Positions 1 through 14,300 of a stretch of 64,000 nucleotides of DNA are shown here, piece after piece. Under the pieces are notes generated by a model. It did not search any database, was not told the origin of the DNA, and worked only from the letters and a program-made list of their open reading frames with translations. The position numbers and the translations under genes are program-made. The stretch covers positions 88,820,676-88,884,675 of the forward strand of contig CM053273.1 in the NCBI GenBank assembly GCA_028583415.1. Direction: 5' to 3'. Within the stretch, counting starts at the first letter, position 1; each line of letters begins with the position of its first letter. Source of the stretch: Protea cynaroides (lineage: Eukaryota; Streptophyta; Magnoliopsida; Proteales; Proteaceae).

Positions 1-360
1 TAAATAAAATTATTTTTAAAAGTATTACTATTTTATGGTGGGTTGCTGTTTTATGTAATAAAAGTAATATGTACTAATTCTTTATGTTGATTTAAGGGCA
101 TTTTAATTACTGAAAAATTAATAAAATATTTTTAACTTATGGAAAAAATATAAATGCGTTAGAAATTATAATATGTTGCTGTTTTATGTAATAATGCAAT
201 GTAAAAATGATAAACCTATGCTGTTTTTTTACTTTAAGATGTATTATTTAGTTATAAGATATTATTTATGTAATAAAGTGTTGTTAAAAATGAAAATATA
301 GTTTGTTTCAATTGTAGTAATTGTTGTCTTTTTGTTTCAACAGTATAAGTGTTTGAAATG

Positions 361-3300
361 GATGATGCACCAACTGCAAGTGGTGACATTGCATGGAGGC
401 ATGGGATACCACTTATTGCCAATAAGAAACAGTCACAATGTAATTATTGTGGCAAACAGATAAAAGCAGGTGGTGCCACTAGATTGAAGTGACATCTTGC
501 TGGTGGTAACAAGGATGTCATGGGTTGCCCCAACGTACCAAGTGAAGTGAAGAAGGCTATGGCAAGCTTAATGAAGAGTGATATTGATAGAAGAAATAAG
601 AAGAAGGCAGATAAACAGGAGTTTGAGGAGGCTTGTCTGGAGGGCAATCTAGGGGTTAATGAAGATGACATTAGCCTTGACAGTGATGAGGTAGACCAAG
701 AAATGACAGAGGCAGAGGTGAGACAGCTGAAAAGAGCGAAGATAGCAAGTATAAGGCAAAGAGAGCTAGATCGACAAAGACAGTTTGAGAGGACTAGAGG
801 AGCTGGGTCATCTAGAGAGGCAGCAGCAGAGGATGAGGGGAGGAGGCCGAGGCTGAGAAGTAGGGGTGCCCCTGAGATATCTTTTAGGAGGACTCGAGTG
901 TTAGGACTCCAGCTCTTGCCACGGGCACCACCACCTATTCGTGACCCGGATCTTGAGGTCCCGAGGGCGGATCCCGATCTATTTGTCGACAGGGATAGTA
1001 AACAAAAAAAAGTTGCCCCATTTTTGGACTGATGTCAAGACGAGAGTAGGAGACAAAATCTCCAAGTGGATGATGTACCATGGCATTGCAGCAAATGCTA
1101 CCACAGGACCACACTATCAGACTATGTTGGATGAAATAGGTAGGGCAGGTCCAGGAGTTAAAGGGCCTACAGCTTGGGAGTTATACAACACCTACCTACC
1201 CAGACATAAAAAAGAAATGAAACAATATGTGGATTCTTTGAAGACACAATGGGAAAGATATGGGGTGACTGTGATGTGTGATGGGTGGACCGGACCCACC
1301 AAGAAATCTCTCATCAACTTTTTGGTGAATTGTGATGGTAGAACAGCATTTCTGAAGTCTGTTGATGCATCCAATCATATCAAGGATTCCAAGTACATTT
1401 ATGGTCTCTTGAAGAAAGTGGTGAAAGAAGTGGGGATAAATCATGTGGTACAAGTGGTCACTGATAATGGTAGTAACTTCAAAAGCAAGGGAAAGGTTGA
1501 TGAATAATAAAAAATACCGACTTTTTTGGACACCATGTGCAGCCCACTGTATTGATTTGATGCTGAAGGACATGGGGGAAATAAAACTGGTGAAAGAGAC
1601 TGTAGAAAATGCAAGGCAAGTAACCACTTTCATTTATAACCATGGATATGCCTTAGAGATGATGAGAACCAAGTGTGGTGGAGACTTGGTGAGGCCGGGG
1701 GTTAACGCGTTTTTGCAACAAACTACATTGCCCTCAAGAGTTTTGACATGAAGAAGTCTAGTTTGAGATCAATGTTTGCTTCAGAGGAGTGGTTTGAGTG
1801 GCCTCAGTCTAGTTCTCGAGCTGGTAGAACAACACAAGCAACCATATCTAGCGATAAATTCTGGGATGATGTCAAAAAAGTTGTGGCGATATTAGATCCC
1901 ATTGTGAAAGTGCTGAGAATGGTTGATAGACAAAGGAAGGCCACCTTACCATACTTGTGGGCTGCCATAGATATGATGAAGATGCAAGTAGAGGAAGCTT
2001 ACGCGCGGAACTCAAAATATATTGCCATCATCAAAGATCGTTGGGAGCGACAGCTCAAGCACCCACTACACAAGGCTGGTGAGTCTTTACTTGATGTACT
2101 TCAGTTTCTCAACTAATTAAAATTACATCAGCTTGCATTGACGTAATTATAATATTTGTCAATTTTAGCATATTATCTGAATCCTAAGTATCAATACAAA
2201 GACAACTTGGGAATGCGTCAAGAATTAATAGATGCAGTACAAGAAGTGGTTGCCAAGCTTGAGCCAAACGCAAGAGCACGCCTATTATTTTGCAAGAAGT
2301 AAGACTTTTACTTACTTTGTTGTCAACATAATTTATAAGAATTTTATTTTTACTAAGACTATTACCCATCAAAATTGGTTCAGCTCAAAAGCTTTAGAGA
2401 TGCCACTGGGAGTTTTGGTAGGGCGGGTGCTGAATCTGGTCGACAATCAACACCCCCTGGTACGTATACTTACTTTATGGATGCCAATATGCCATTGTGG
2501 ATTTTTTCATCATTTAATATTTGTTTCCTATGCTATTTTGCAGCTGAATGGTGGGTCCTATACGGATCGGAGTCACCCAACCTTCGTGCAATAGCAGTAA
2601 AGGTGTTATCACAAACATGCTCCGCCACGGGATGTGAACGAAACTGGAGCACATTTTCACTTATACATACTAAGCGACGAAACCGGTTGGGTGCAAAAAG
2701 GCTTGAGGACTTGGTGTATGTGCACTATAATTTGAGACTGAAAGAAGAGCACATACGGTTAAGCAGGGACAAAGATGCTAAAACCCCCTCATTGAGCTGA
2801 GTGAGATCTTTGAGTTGGAGGGAGAGGAAGTTGATCCTTTAAATGAGTGGGTTACAGATCGTGGTGAGCCTCAATTAGATGAGGCTGGTGGTCGACCAAG
2901 TCGTCTTATTGCTGGAGCCTTGGAGGCGCGGTGGGAGCGTTTATGGCTACGGAGGGTAGAGTCCACGCACAGGCAAGACGTCCATTTCAGACTGGTGATA
3001 GTGAGACTGAGAGTGATTCGCCGGTTTCTTCTGGAGAAACACAAATCACCTTCTGCCACCCAGGGTGATACTTGTACTAGTGGACCTAGTGGTACTGGGG
3101 ATAATGATGATGATGGTGGTGGTGATGACAGATATGCTGCCTTACGCAATGAGCCTGATCAGTATGACCAACCACAGCAGCTAGATCCATTGCCTTTTCC
3201 CTTGAGATTCACAGGGGAGACTCACTATGATCATGCTACACAGGATACTGACCACGGAACCCGGCCTAGTGGTAGTACTAGAGGGTACACTAGAGGATCA

Positions 3301-3929
3301 CGCCAGCGGTTCATGCCACAGGAGGAGATGGATGAAACAGATCCCATGGATATATCGACCATGTCTGGCAGCATGACAGGGATGCATTTAGGGGAGAGTT
3401 CTCAGACTGGAAGGACTGGGCATTGGTGTGCACCAGAATTCATGATCACACGGACCTCGAGCCCAGCAATTCCTGAAGAGAGTGGCGGCGAGAGTATCGG
3501 TTCGACGGCACATGGTGGATTTGGATGGTCTACTACTGGGGCTAGTGGGGTTGGAGGTGGTGGGTATGGGGGTTATTATAGTTCCTACCCCAAAGAATCA
3601 ATTTAGAGATGACTCGGCCTCGGGTGTTGGCGGTGGCACCGTTGGATCATCGTTCGTCGACTCCATATTTCGTATGTTCCTCCTCCGGCGTTCATGCCTA
3701 CTCCCTCGCCCCACCCACACACACACTCGATCAGCCTTACCCTCGACAAGGGTACTTATATTATGTTGATGACTCTATCTACTCATGGGTTGTTAGAGAC
3801 TATCAGAACAATTGGAGTGATACCTTGTCTTGGGATACATACGTGCTGCAATCTGAGGAGCGTTATCGCCACCATCAGTGGTATGTTGCACGTGGTTTAA
3901 ATGTACCACGAAGCTCCACATGGAACTAA
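361..3929 (+). pseudogene. hAT-superfamily transposase, decayed
   Basis: An N-terminal BED-type zinc finger (CNYCGKQIKAGG from about 439) is followed by a DUF659-like catalytic region (941-1507; DGWTGPTKKSLINF, VVQVVTDNGSNF) and TPCAAHCIDLMLKD. After several introns (for example 2087-2169 and about 2301-2381) comes the hAT dimerisation domain with GCERNWSTFSLIHTKRRNRL (about 2540-2745). A long acidic, then Gly/Tyr-rich tail reaches 3929. The copy is broken: a TGA in the zinc finger near 490 and frame changes near 1010, 1490 and 1740. A GTGAGA donor near 3932 and TTTCAG acceptor near 4057 suggest a 3'-UTR intron. The gene runs into the TTTCG array at 4198-4325, probably its right end; its left end is off window. 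It lies opposite to LIG6, in intron 12. Confidence 0.85.
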
Positions 3930-4189
3930 CTGGTGAGATTTCTAATTTCTAAGTTCAATCTTCAATGTATTAATTTTTAATGAATATTGTTAATTAGTGG
4001 CTTAATAGTTAGTAGCTTAGTACATTACTACATTGTGACATTTGTGTAATATTTCAGCGTACACTATCAAACATTGGTCCACACCACATGTAGCTATTTT
4101 CTATGTCTTTTTTGCAAACTAACATTAGAAATAGGTGTAAAATGGTTTAAATAGGGTACACAAAAAAAATCAGACAAAAAAAAAATATT

Positions 4190-4325
4190 TTTAAGCCTCG
4201 AAACCATGGAGTCAATAAAGCTGGTAGAAAATACCAGGTTTCGGCCTGGTTTCGGTGGTTTCGCCGAGTTGTGCCGGTTTCGAGCCTGACCGAAACAGGT
4301 CTCGAAACCGGCACCTTGATCCTTG
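4190..4325 (+). repeat. TTTCG/CGAAA subterminal array, probable right end of the hAT element
   Basis: Seven copies of TTTCG or its complement CGAAA, mostly as GGTTTCG or CGAAACC, fall within about 110 bp in both orientations. The stretch closes with CCTTGATCCTTG, read from outside as CAAGGATCAAGG, a hAT-like CANNG terminus that resembles the ends of the other word-array elements in this window. The target duplication cannot be checked because the left end is not in the window. Confidence 0.6.
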
Positions 4326-4499
4326 GTTTTAAAAATAGATTTCCCTTTAATCACTCAGTAAGAAGCAGGAATATGATGCAGATTAGAGGAGTTGAACGAC
4401 CAAGGGGTAGATAAAATTTTACTACAGAAGAAGTCGCGAGAAGAGATAGCTTTGGGTTGACAATGTATTTAAATCATTTCGAGGTACCAAGATGAGTTA

Positions 4500-5119
4500 G
4501 AAGCTCGGTACCAAAAAGTTCAGGGTTTCTAGCAGTTTTGGCCAGTTTCGACCAAGCGGTTTCAACAGGCACCTTGAACCAGAACACCTTATAAAATTCT
4601 CAGATTTCAATCGAAATCTGTTTGTTTCGACAATCAGAGCTTGGTTTCGACCTTATAAGTCGAAATAGCTAAGAAAACAATATACAGAAACATCACTTAT
4701 TTATGTTTAATACCATTGGAAAGTTAAAAATCACCCCCGCAACAGGAACTGCAATTTTTGTTCTTAAACTGGAGGGTTGACTTTTTATCCTTTTGAAATT
4801 TGATTTTTAGACTATTTTTATTGGATTCAAACAGGTTTTTTTTTTTTTATATTTATGAATAATATAATTTAACATAAATAATTGCTACCTAATAAGTGTT
4901 GTTCCTGTGTAATCTTCTTGGCTTTAGAGTCAAAACTTGTTATTTGGAGTCAAAATTTATGCTTATTTCGACGGGTTTTGATCAAAAACTTGCATTATGT
5001 AAGGGGGTGAACCACTAACTGGTCGAAACCTGGTACTTTTTAGTTACCGTGGGTCATAATGGTTTCGACCTGTGTCGAAACAGAGTTGAGCTGGTCGAAA
5101 CCCAACTCCTCGAACCATG
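4500..5119. mobile_element. Non-autonomous TTTCG-array element(s)
   Basis: TTTCGA/TCGAAA words cluster at 4545-4670 and again at 4965-5115. Between them, 4713-4930 is a non-coding body that also occurs in the GGCG-array elements near 26340-26500 and 36450-36690. The right end reads from outside as CATGGTTCGAGG. The CACCTTGAACC at about 4582 resembles an end of the neighbouring hAT copy, so two fragments may be joined here. No target duplication was found. Confidence 0.6.
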
Positions 5120-5258
5120 CTCCTGCTATTTTATTTTTGTGTAACTCCTTTCTAGTTCGGGACTTTGAACACTTCTTCTAAAATTTTCTTGAAGTTCACC
5201 ACAGAAAATAAAAGAAAAACTTTCCAAACAAAAAAAAAAAAATAACTATACGGTGCAC

Positions 5259-5366
5259 CTTTATACTGTCCACCATGATCAAAGAATCTTTAGTTCCCCT
5301 CTCTCGTGAAGATAATTCTTGGAAGGACATAAGCTTGCATCCATTTCTCCTATCAACAGCAACTAC
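5259..5366 (-). CDS. LIG6: LIG6 exon 12
   Basis: Exon of 108 bp (36 codons) encoding VVAVDRRNGCKLMSFQELSS then RERGTKDSLIMVDSIK. MSFQELSSRERG is a strong family signature. It joins in phase 0 after DAE of exon 11, 17.5 kb away. The acceptor is CACCAG and the donor GTGCAC. The next exon (F-D-I-M-F region) is not found in 1-5258, so it lies off the left edge. Confidence 0.92.
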
Positions 5367-8300
5367 CTGGTGGCCAGAACATTAGTTCCTACATATTAAT
5401 AATAAATGCATAAACCAACAATTGAGAAAACAAACAGTAAAGTGACTCAGTTTACGAATAATCTGTCATTCCCGTTATATGTGAGAATGCCAGTCAAGTA
5501 GGGTGGTTTTACTGGTTTATTGGAAGCAAGAACCTAGATTGATATCAGAGCAAGAATCATTCCTGATCAATAATGATCCAGATTGTTCAGATTGGATGAC
5601 CAAACAAAAGGATTGACCAATCCAGTGAGCAAAAGCCTTGTAATAACACTAAGACAGCCATCCAGGTATGATTTATGATAAATTGTTTAATACCCGTCCA
5701 ACACTGATACAGATAAGATGATCCAACTAATCCACTACATATAGAAATCCTTAAACCATGTTTAGAACCTTTCCCCATTGACTCATTTGAGCTACTGGTA
5801 GGAGCAAAAGGGTACTTCTCCCAATTAGAACCCTAGGACCGAAAACTTGATCAGCTTGCAAGCTGGAAAGAATTCTTAATGGTTGAAGCTAAGCCTGCTT
5901 TTGGTCAATTCCCAAAAACAAAAAAAGAAAATGGATCTTAGCGAATGTTAAAATTTAAAAAATAACAAGCTTGCTCAGGAAAGACTTCTTAATGGTGGAA
6001 GTTTGGCCTGATTTTGGTCAATTCCCATTTACCATTTGTCCCTTCTCAAGGAGCAAAGACAATGGTTCAGGAAAAAAAAAAAAAAAATTGGATCTTTGCG
6101 AGAGGTAAAATTTGAAAAATAACAAGCCTGATCAAGTCAAATGAAGTGGCTATGTAGACCTCTGGAGGCACTGCAATATCGGCTACTAATACAATGAACT
6201 ATACACTCTTTGGCAACTGCAAATAGAAATACCATTAAAAAGGGGAGTGTCTTAGGCCCAAAAAATTTTGGGGTCACTGAAATCTCGATTATTTATACTG
6301 TCAACAATATGTACGTTGGCAGGTGCTTATGGAAATACAACAAAGAAGAAGCTGTTTCATTGGAGTGGCTTAGTCGAATAATTTCAAGTATAAATCTTCT
6401 TATGGGTTTTTCTCTTAAAAGGACTTGAAAAAGCTGATGAAGACTTCATGACAAGAATGACTTCATGACAAGAATGACTTCATGACAAGAATGACATCAG
6501 AAGTTGGAATTGGGAAGAGATAAGACTTCAGAAGTATAAATACTGTCCAGTTGGAAATTTGAGTAACTGGTTTCTGGGTAAATGAATGACTTGGATTTGG
6601 TCTCCTAATCATTTTGAAAAGCTACTTTCTTGGAAGGCATCTTCTCCTGAGGTAGATAAATACTTCATCTTCTCCTAGCTTTGGAAGAAGCTACAACCCA
6701 TTGGACTGGGAATGAAATTTGTAAGTAGAGCAATAAATTGATGTACATGGTCAAGTCCTTCACAATCTTGGTTCATAATGGTTGGATACTTTATCAATTA
6801 GGAGATTTTTCATCCCAAGTCATATGGATCTCAGCTAGAAAGAAGAGAAAAAAATCTGCAGTTCGACTGGTTTATTTTGGGTCAGCTTTCTGAATCAGAT
6901 CAGGCTGCGGTTCATGATTAAAAGTTAGAACTAGTTATTTGATTCAAATCTAGTTCTGTGAACTAGATAAGGTTTATCCAATTCGTGGGGCTCACTTTGG
7001 TATCTACACAGCTTGCAGATCCAAGAGTTCCAGATTTTCTGAAATTTAATCTGCAGCAAATCGTGCACTACTTTTAGGAGACTACTTCCTTTATTTTAAT
7101 ATTGTTGAGTTGTTGAGTCAGGCTGAGATATGTCCAGTCCTGTTTTAAGTTATTTTCTAAATCATAGAAAGAGTTGTAATAGCATTAGAACATCTCCAAA
7201 GAAGCTGTTGGCTAGAGGAGATAAGGTCAAATTTTTAATCAGTTAAGGACCTTTCTTTTATCCCATGGATGGGAGTAGTTTCCTTTTCAGTTCTCTTTTC
7301 CTTATTATTTGGTCAGTCTAGAACACTACCAGCTCAGTCCATAGACTGGGTGTGTAAGAATTGTTGTACTTTTTTATTAGTTCTTTTCATTTTTATAATA
7401 AGATGTGAGGCTATTCGCCCCCCAAGATTTGTTTTAACGAAATAAGAAGCGTTTTAGTTCTAGTCTGTGGATTTCAGACCTTGCTAGGGTGGATTTCTTG
7501 GGTAGCTCAGTGGATTCTGAGTGTTCTCTGCTGTGGATTCAGTAGACAATCTGGTGGACTCCAGATTAAATCAGGTGCAATAGTGCATTTCTGATCATTA
7601 TTTCCTGCTTTATTTTTTTCAATTGATCAGGTCAGTACTTTACTTTATTCTGCTCATTTCTTCCCTATTTCTAAATTCCAAATTCATATAAATTTGGGGA
7701 TGCTTTATCTCTTAAAACTTCAGTTTCTGAAATCTGATTTCAGCTTCATATTCAGGCTTTTTACTGATCATTGCCGCTGATGTACCCTATTCTGATTTCT
7801 GTTAAAAGATCAGTAATCTGCTAATATCAAATTCTAATTCTGAAGATCTATGCTTAAAATTTTCTTGAATCTTGTTCTTACTTTGTGTGTAGTTCTTGTT
7901 TTTTGGTGTTTGACTCCTTCAAGCTTTCTTGGTCAAGTCGGCGTGGTAGGAAGTTAGTGCAGGAATCCGAAGGTCCCTTGGGCAGCGGTGGTTTGAGCTG
8001 ATTTTCTTCTGCCTAGACGGTCAGTCATTGGATGGTGTATGAACCCTGGTCGTCTACCGAATGATGATGGAGTTTTAGGCAAAGGGGTCATGCTAGCCTC
8101 TCGCTGTGAGCTGTGTCTTAGGTCCTCTGAATCAATCTTCCACTTCTTTGGGGAGTGTACCTTTTCTTTGCAGGTATGGACTATCTTGTGCAATGTTTTG
8201 GACAGGGTTGGAGTCCTCATGGGCCTTTTGGACAAGCTGTTTCTATTGTAAGTCCGGCACCCAAAATCCGGGGCTATTTTGGATTTTTGGTTATGGCAGG

Positions 8301-11300
8301 TCTTCCCACGACCAAAGCTATGGATACAAAGCCCTCATAAGGATTTGATTCTATTTATGGTAAGTAATGTCTACTTTCCATTTATAGTGACTTCTATTTT
8401 GGTAAGTTTCACCTGTGCCATTTATGGTAAGATAAAAAAAAACCAAGCATGAAGGTAGAAAGGACCCTTTGTTGTAGCACAAACTCAGTAGGGGAAAGCC
8501 CCATTCTCAGGATTTATCTATAAGGAAGAAAACGAGGGCCCAGGTCCACCATCTTGGCCTTGGAGGCTGAAGTCCACCAGAGGACACTCCAACCGCCCAA
8601 TGTCCGGTGTGCCGAACCTGCACACGTGTAGTGGGACCCACCTATGGACATCTAGAGCCCAGCCTCTCATCTCTATTTTTGGATTACAAGCTAGACGGCA
8701 TTCCCTCAATGGTTGAAGGAGATATTCATTTATTCTGGGAGATTCCAATGGACTATTGATTGACTTCATGGTTGGATAACCTACCAAATCTGTATTTTTG
8801 CTGCACTTGATCACATAAAGACATGTGGCATGAGATCCTTTGAATTGTTGTTTGATTTTTGAATTTTGAGTCCCATACCATGTAAAGGAATGGAGGGAGA
8901 TCTTGATTGATTTTATTCTTGGTATGACTTGTGCTGATACAAGGTAAGATGTGATGGAGGATTTAGGTAAGGGATTCAGTTTGGCTGAATTGCATCACAC
9001 AAAGGTCCTATGTGTCTTAAGATTTGAATCCTTGCCATGAAAAAAAGAAATATGGATTATTGTATTTAAGGTTGATTGGATCTATCTTTGATTCTTTGGT
9101 AATGATGGATCGGAATTAAGATAAGATTTGACTGACCTCTTGATTGGAGATTTGATTGAAGTGCATTGCACCAGATGGGGACATGCGACAGGAAGAAGGA
9201 AGGAAGGAAGAAAGGAATTTAGACTTTGAATTCCTTCCGTGCATAGACAAGGAGGGAGATACTCCCATGGAATCTGTCCCCCTCCTAAGATGATGCCATG
9301 TAACACCTAAGTAGGTGAGTGAGACACTTGTATCACAAGAATGCTACCACATCCTCCCAACCTATGAAGGACTGCTGTATGGCAGTGTGGGACCCATCCT
9401 AAGAAAGAGAGCTAGCGAAGAAAGGAAGAAGGAAAGAAAGAAAAGAAGAGAGGGAGAGAAATTTCGTGACAAGGAAAGGGAGGGAGAAAGAAAAGAGAGA
9501 GGAAAGGAAGAAGGAAGAACCCTGCAACCATCCCATCCTCCCCACGAACCGGGAGAAGGAAGGACAGCCTGAGTGCACCATCCATTGGAAGAGCTTGGGT
9601 TGATCTTGGGAGGAGCTCTCCGGACTTAGGTATTCTTCATATCCATACTCATTTATGGTCAATCCCATGACCCCAATCCTCAAAAAGGGTGGTTGAGCCA
9701 TTGAAGACTCATCCCTATACCCTGGATTGAAAGCATTAATTCGGATTCATATTTTATGCTTGTCTGTTGGACTGTCAGCATGAGGAACTCCTAGCCGCCA
9801 CTCTTGCTGCCCATCGACAGAATGATCATAAAATCATTTTGTGATCAGACGGTCGGACTACTGGCTGGAATAGTCCCTCAACCGCCACTCCTGCCGCCAT
9901 TTGACAGAATGGTCATAGTGTCATTCTGTGATCCGACTGTTGGACTACTGGCTGGAGCTCTTCAGGCACCCTTCCTGCCGCCGATAGACAGAATAGTCTA
10001 TTGACTTTTGGATCTGTTCCTAACCTTGATTAAGGGTTCCCCCTTGACCCTAAGCAAGGTAGGCTCCTGTGTAGGACTTCCTAAGGCACCCATGAAGAGT
10101 GCCTCATGTTCCTTTTATCTTATCTTGTTTGAGTATTTCCCTAGTATGAACATAGGGAAAACATTGTGGGTGTTCAAGGGAAGGACTCCGTCATCTTCAG
10201 AGTTTATTTTCAGCTCATCATCAGGTGAGTGGGTTGGACCTGATCTTATTTTTGAAATGTTTATTTAAACTACTACATGCGGATCTGTGCTTTGATTGTT
10301 GTTTGATAACATGCCATCCAATAACTGATTCTGTGCATGCATTTGGATCTATATATTTATGTGATGTTGATGTGTAAGATGCATGATGTTGGATCCTTGT
10401 TCTATTATTACTGATAATCTTGTGGAGGTACTTGATCTGGGGTGTACCTAGCCACGTGACTGAAGCCAAACAGCCTGAATTACAACCCACTTTCACTATT
10501 GTGGATGAGATTTAGAAGCATGCGGTTAGGACATCATACCCTTGCGCCATTAAGGGGATAGGTAATGGCATAGGCCCATTTATGAAAGGAGGTGAACTGT
10601 ATGTAGTGTGCTTCTTTTTGCGTCAGGGATCTTCCCTTTCCCCATGGTAGCCATATACGTGGTGAAGGGATGAGTCAAGGTCTTGAACCAAGACACCAAG
10701 GTGGGGCCTATCTCGGAAGAGGTCAGATCAGCCCACCGACTCTTAGGGTGGTTGTGGTCATGAATCCGTTGACTGAGGTTTATGTCATGACCAGTACAGT
10801 ACCAAGAGGTTGCTATATGTGTTCATTCCATGACTTAGTTAAAATATGGACCATATCATTTCTTGTATAATTGCACACCCCGATCCCCTCATTGAGTGGA
10901 GCTTACCCTAGCGCGCATATGATTATAATGCAGGCTATACAGTGGCCGACTTCATGGAGTTTCCCGTGACCCAGGACGAGTTCGGGGGTATCTCGGATGA
11001 CTTCACCGAAGTTTCCCATGGCCCGGATGCCAGTGTGATGACTGTGCCTTTGGAAGCCAAACATGATCTCTCTCTCTCTCTCTATTTTAGTATTTTGTTG
11101 GGTGTGTTACCCTTACTCTTTTAACGTATTTGATTAAGTTGGAGGTTATGGATTATTTATTTTATGTCCTGTTGGATGGACTTGAATAACTTTGGTTTAA
11201 GTATTTATTTATCATTTTAATTGCCTGAGATTATTGTGGTCGTGGTTATATTTATGGAATGAGACAGTGTGTAGCGTATACATTGCGCCTGAGATCTTGG

Positions 11301-14300
11301 TGTGTCGGGTCAACGTAAATTGACCCCGTCCCTCAACCCGAGACTTCAGAAGTCGTGACATCTATGGTGGAAGCTGAAATGAAAAAGTCTTTCATTGGAA
11401 CCAGTTTGGCTGTCTATGTTTATCTTAGTACCCTATTGCCTGTGGTTAGAGAGGAATGCTAGAAGGTTTGAAGGAAAATACTGTATTCCAAAGTAGATTG
11501 TTGGGTTAGTCCCGCAGGCCCTGAAAGACCAATCTTCTCATTCTACAGTTCGAATCAAGACAATGGCAGATCTTCTCTATTCTAGGAGGCTGGGTTGTCT
11601 CTATAATCTTGCCCTGCCCCTAAAATTCGAGAAGTTCTATGGTGTGTTCCACAGGAAGGCTAGTAGAAGTTGAATGTTTTGTGGTTACTAGTTGGGTAAC
11701 CCAGGAAGGCAGGTGAAAGCGGTATTTTCAGAGATCACTTGTGTAATACCCCAGTTCTCTGAGGTATTGTCAGTGAGAGAATCTTTCTAGACCTTTTCAG
11801 GTAATTCTTAAGGTAGCCGAGAAGTGAGGGGCATCCTGGTAATTTTCCAAACCAAGAAAGGGCTGTAGTTCAATTAGTCTCGGTGTTCAGTTGTTCAAGA
11901 GACTCAGATTGGTGTTTTCTCAACCATGTCATGGATTGGATCATAGGGTTATGTAGATAATATAAGATTGCTAGTGTTGTGTGGTTTAGAATAGTTGGCT
12001 AGGAACAATATATAATGTATAATATATTATAATATAATATTATTATATTATATTTTGAGAAGAAATTTTATTGGCCAAATGGGCCCTAGTGGATGAGAGA
12101 GAGAGGGATAAGAGGTGTTTAAAGCATTAAAAAAAAAAACTTTCCTTACCAATTTGGCCTGACCGGCCCTGCTATTTGCAAGGAAAAAAAAAAAGACAGC
12201 TCAATAGTTGAGCTGTCAAATTCTTGTAAAAGGTTCCAACACCTGTACATACAGGTGTGGGTATTCTTGAAGACAAATTTAAAGGCCAAGGCCTTGAGGC
12301 AATTACCAATAAGTTTGGGGGGAGTGTTAGTGATTATTTTGTAGGGATACCAAAATTAGGTTAATGTAAGTGTGATTAACTGGTTTAACCTATGGTAGGA
12401 TAGTAATTTCACTAAGCAAATAAGTATGCTAATTGAAGATATATAAGCATGAGCTTCTATGCAAACAACTAGGGATTTACCTTTATTTGTTGGAGAGCTG
12501 CTTGTGAAAGGGTTCATGCCTTAGGGGAGATTCAATAAGGAAAGTGAAAGAAGAATTCGATTAAGGAGAGAAAGAAATCAGTAGCAAGAAGGAAAGTGCA
12601 AGAAAGTGAAAGCCGATCCCTGAAAAGAGAAGATTTCAGTACAGATCAAGGTTTAAAATCTCGTGTTTCGGAGGAGTCTTGGCCTTCTCCGAAACCGAGA
12701 ACTCAGCGAGTCGCCGAGACAGTGTAAAAAGGCCGTCTCGGTGGCCAAAACTCATTTTTTAGGCCTCAAACTTCAAGGGAACCTCATTTTTGCATACATG
12801 AACACATTTAGAGCCTAAAATTGTAAAAATAATGATTCTTTGTGGTTGTTTGAGTTTACACCCATGTTTTGGTAGTAAACGCTGAAGTCTGTTTACAATA
12901 GGCTAATATTGGCTATTATACTCAATCAAATATGGCAAATGAGACAATAACATAATGCATTAGGGGAATGAGAAACAAAATAACACTTCATTATAAATCA
13001 TTACATCATAGTTCAAATGTTCAGTCCACAATCCACATACAATGTCTAATAATACATAGAGTGTCGTATATGATCCATCCTACTATCGTCATACATTCTA
13101 CAAACTTTTGTTTTTTTCTCTCTCATAACCTCATGTAAGAATCTCATTTTTGAGCAAGAATCTTACCTTCAACGGTTGATACAAAGCTCCCACAGCAATT
13201 CCCGCAGTCCAAGCACCACCGGAAGCAAATTCAAAGATCAAACCGAGAAAAAACAAGGAAGAAATCAAGTTTTCTTCAAAAAAGTAGAGAAAACACCAAC
13301 TTACCTGTTCTCGTTGAGTTCTCTACTGAGAAAAGGGCATAGGCCATTTTATTCATTTTGAAAAAAAGGTCAAAAAGCAATTTCTCTCCGAGATGTCGCG
13401 AGAAATTAACAAAATTAGTCGAAAACACCGAGATCTCGCCGAGATGAGTTATCGACCCCAATTTCGTCTCGGCTAATGTCGAGACTAGCGAGATTTCCGA
13501 GATCTCGCCGCGAGATTTTAAACCATGACTACAGATATGAACTCTGTTTCAGTAAGGAGGAGTCAAACAGCAGTGGGTTAGAAGGATTTGACGTTGTAGA
13601 AAAAGAGTAAGTGAAGAAGAAGAAGGAGAGAACCTATTGTAGGAAGAAGAAATGGTAAGCAGATCTTTTACCCCCTTTTATGGGTTTTGAAAATCAGAGA
13701 TGAGAGGTTGAGAGAGTTTTATTTTGAAAAAGATAAATGTAATAACTTTCATAACAGTAGAATGTTAAACAGTTATGGATACATTCTAGTTTCTGATGTG
13801 TAATTCAAGGGATACTTTGTTAGATATTTTCCCTTGTAGCAGTTATATGTTGAGTTAGCTTCCGCAGTGTGTATGGTTTACTAATTTGTAATTGTCATGT
13901 AGTTGTGTTATGAATGTCGAATTATAATTATGGGGGTAGATTAGTAATTTAGTAGTTATTTTTTTATTTCTTCTCTATTTATTGTTAGTGGGGATATTAT
14001 GGTAATTCTGCCTTTAATATTTCCTTATAAATAAGATGGTAGGATGAGGAGATCACAACTCTCCCATTCATTTTCTGATTTAACATGGTATCAGAGCTAA
14101 CCTAGCTCTAGCCTTCTTCTCCTCTTCTTTCTTTTCTTACTTGTTGATACCCCACAGCCTGTCGCCAGCCTCCACCCCTCTCCATTGCCGCAACATTCTG
14201 GTACCCTAAAAAAACCAGCACAATCCTACCAAAGCTCCTAAAACCCTGCCGCAACATTCTGGTACCCAAAAAAACCACCGCCAGTCACCCCATACCCTAT

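Noticed and set aside
2815..3606. Independent gene after the hAT domain
   Set aside because: It follows the transposase in order and composition and lies before the element's right end; better read as the transposase tail.
9315..9701. Protein-coding frames on both strands
   Set aside because: Purine-rich low-complexity sequence (GGAAGGAAAGAAAG) opens frames by composition; no domain.
12647..13527. Mutator-like element, because of a 9-bp flanking match
   Set aside because: The 9-mers differ at one base, and the terminal motif groups with the elements that have clear 8-bp duplications. Left open but not preferred.
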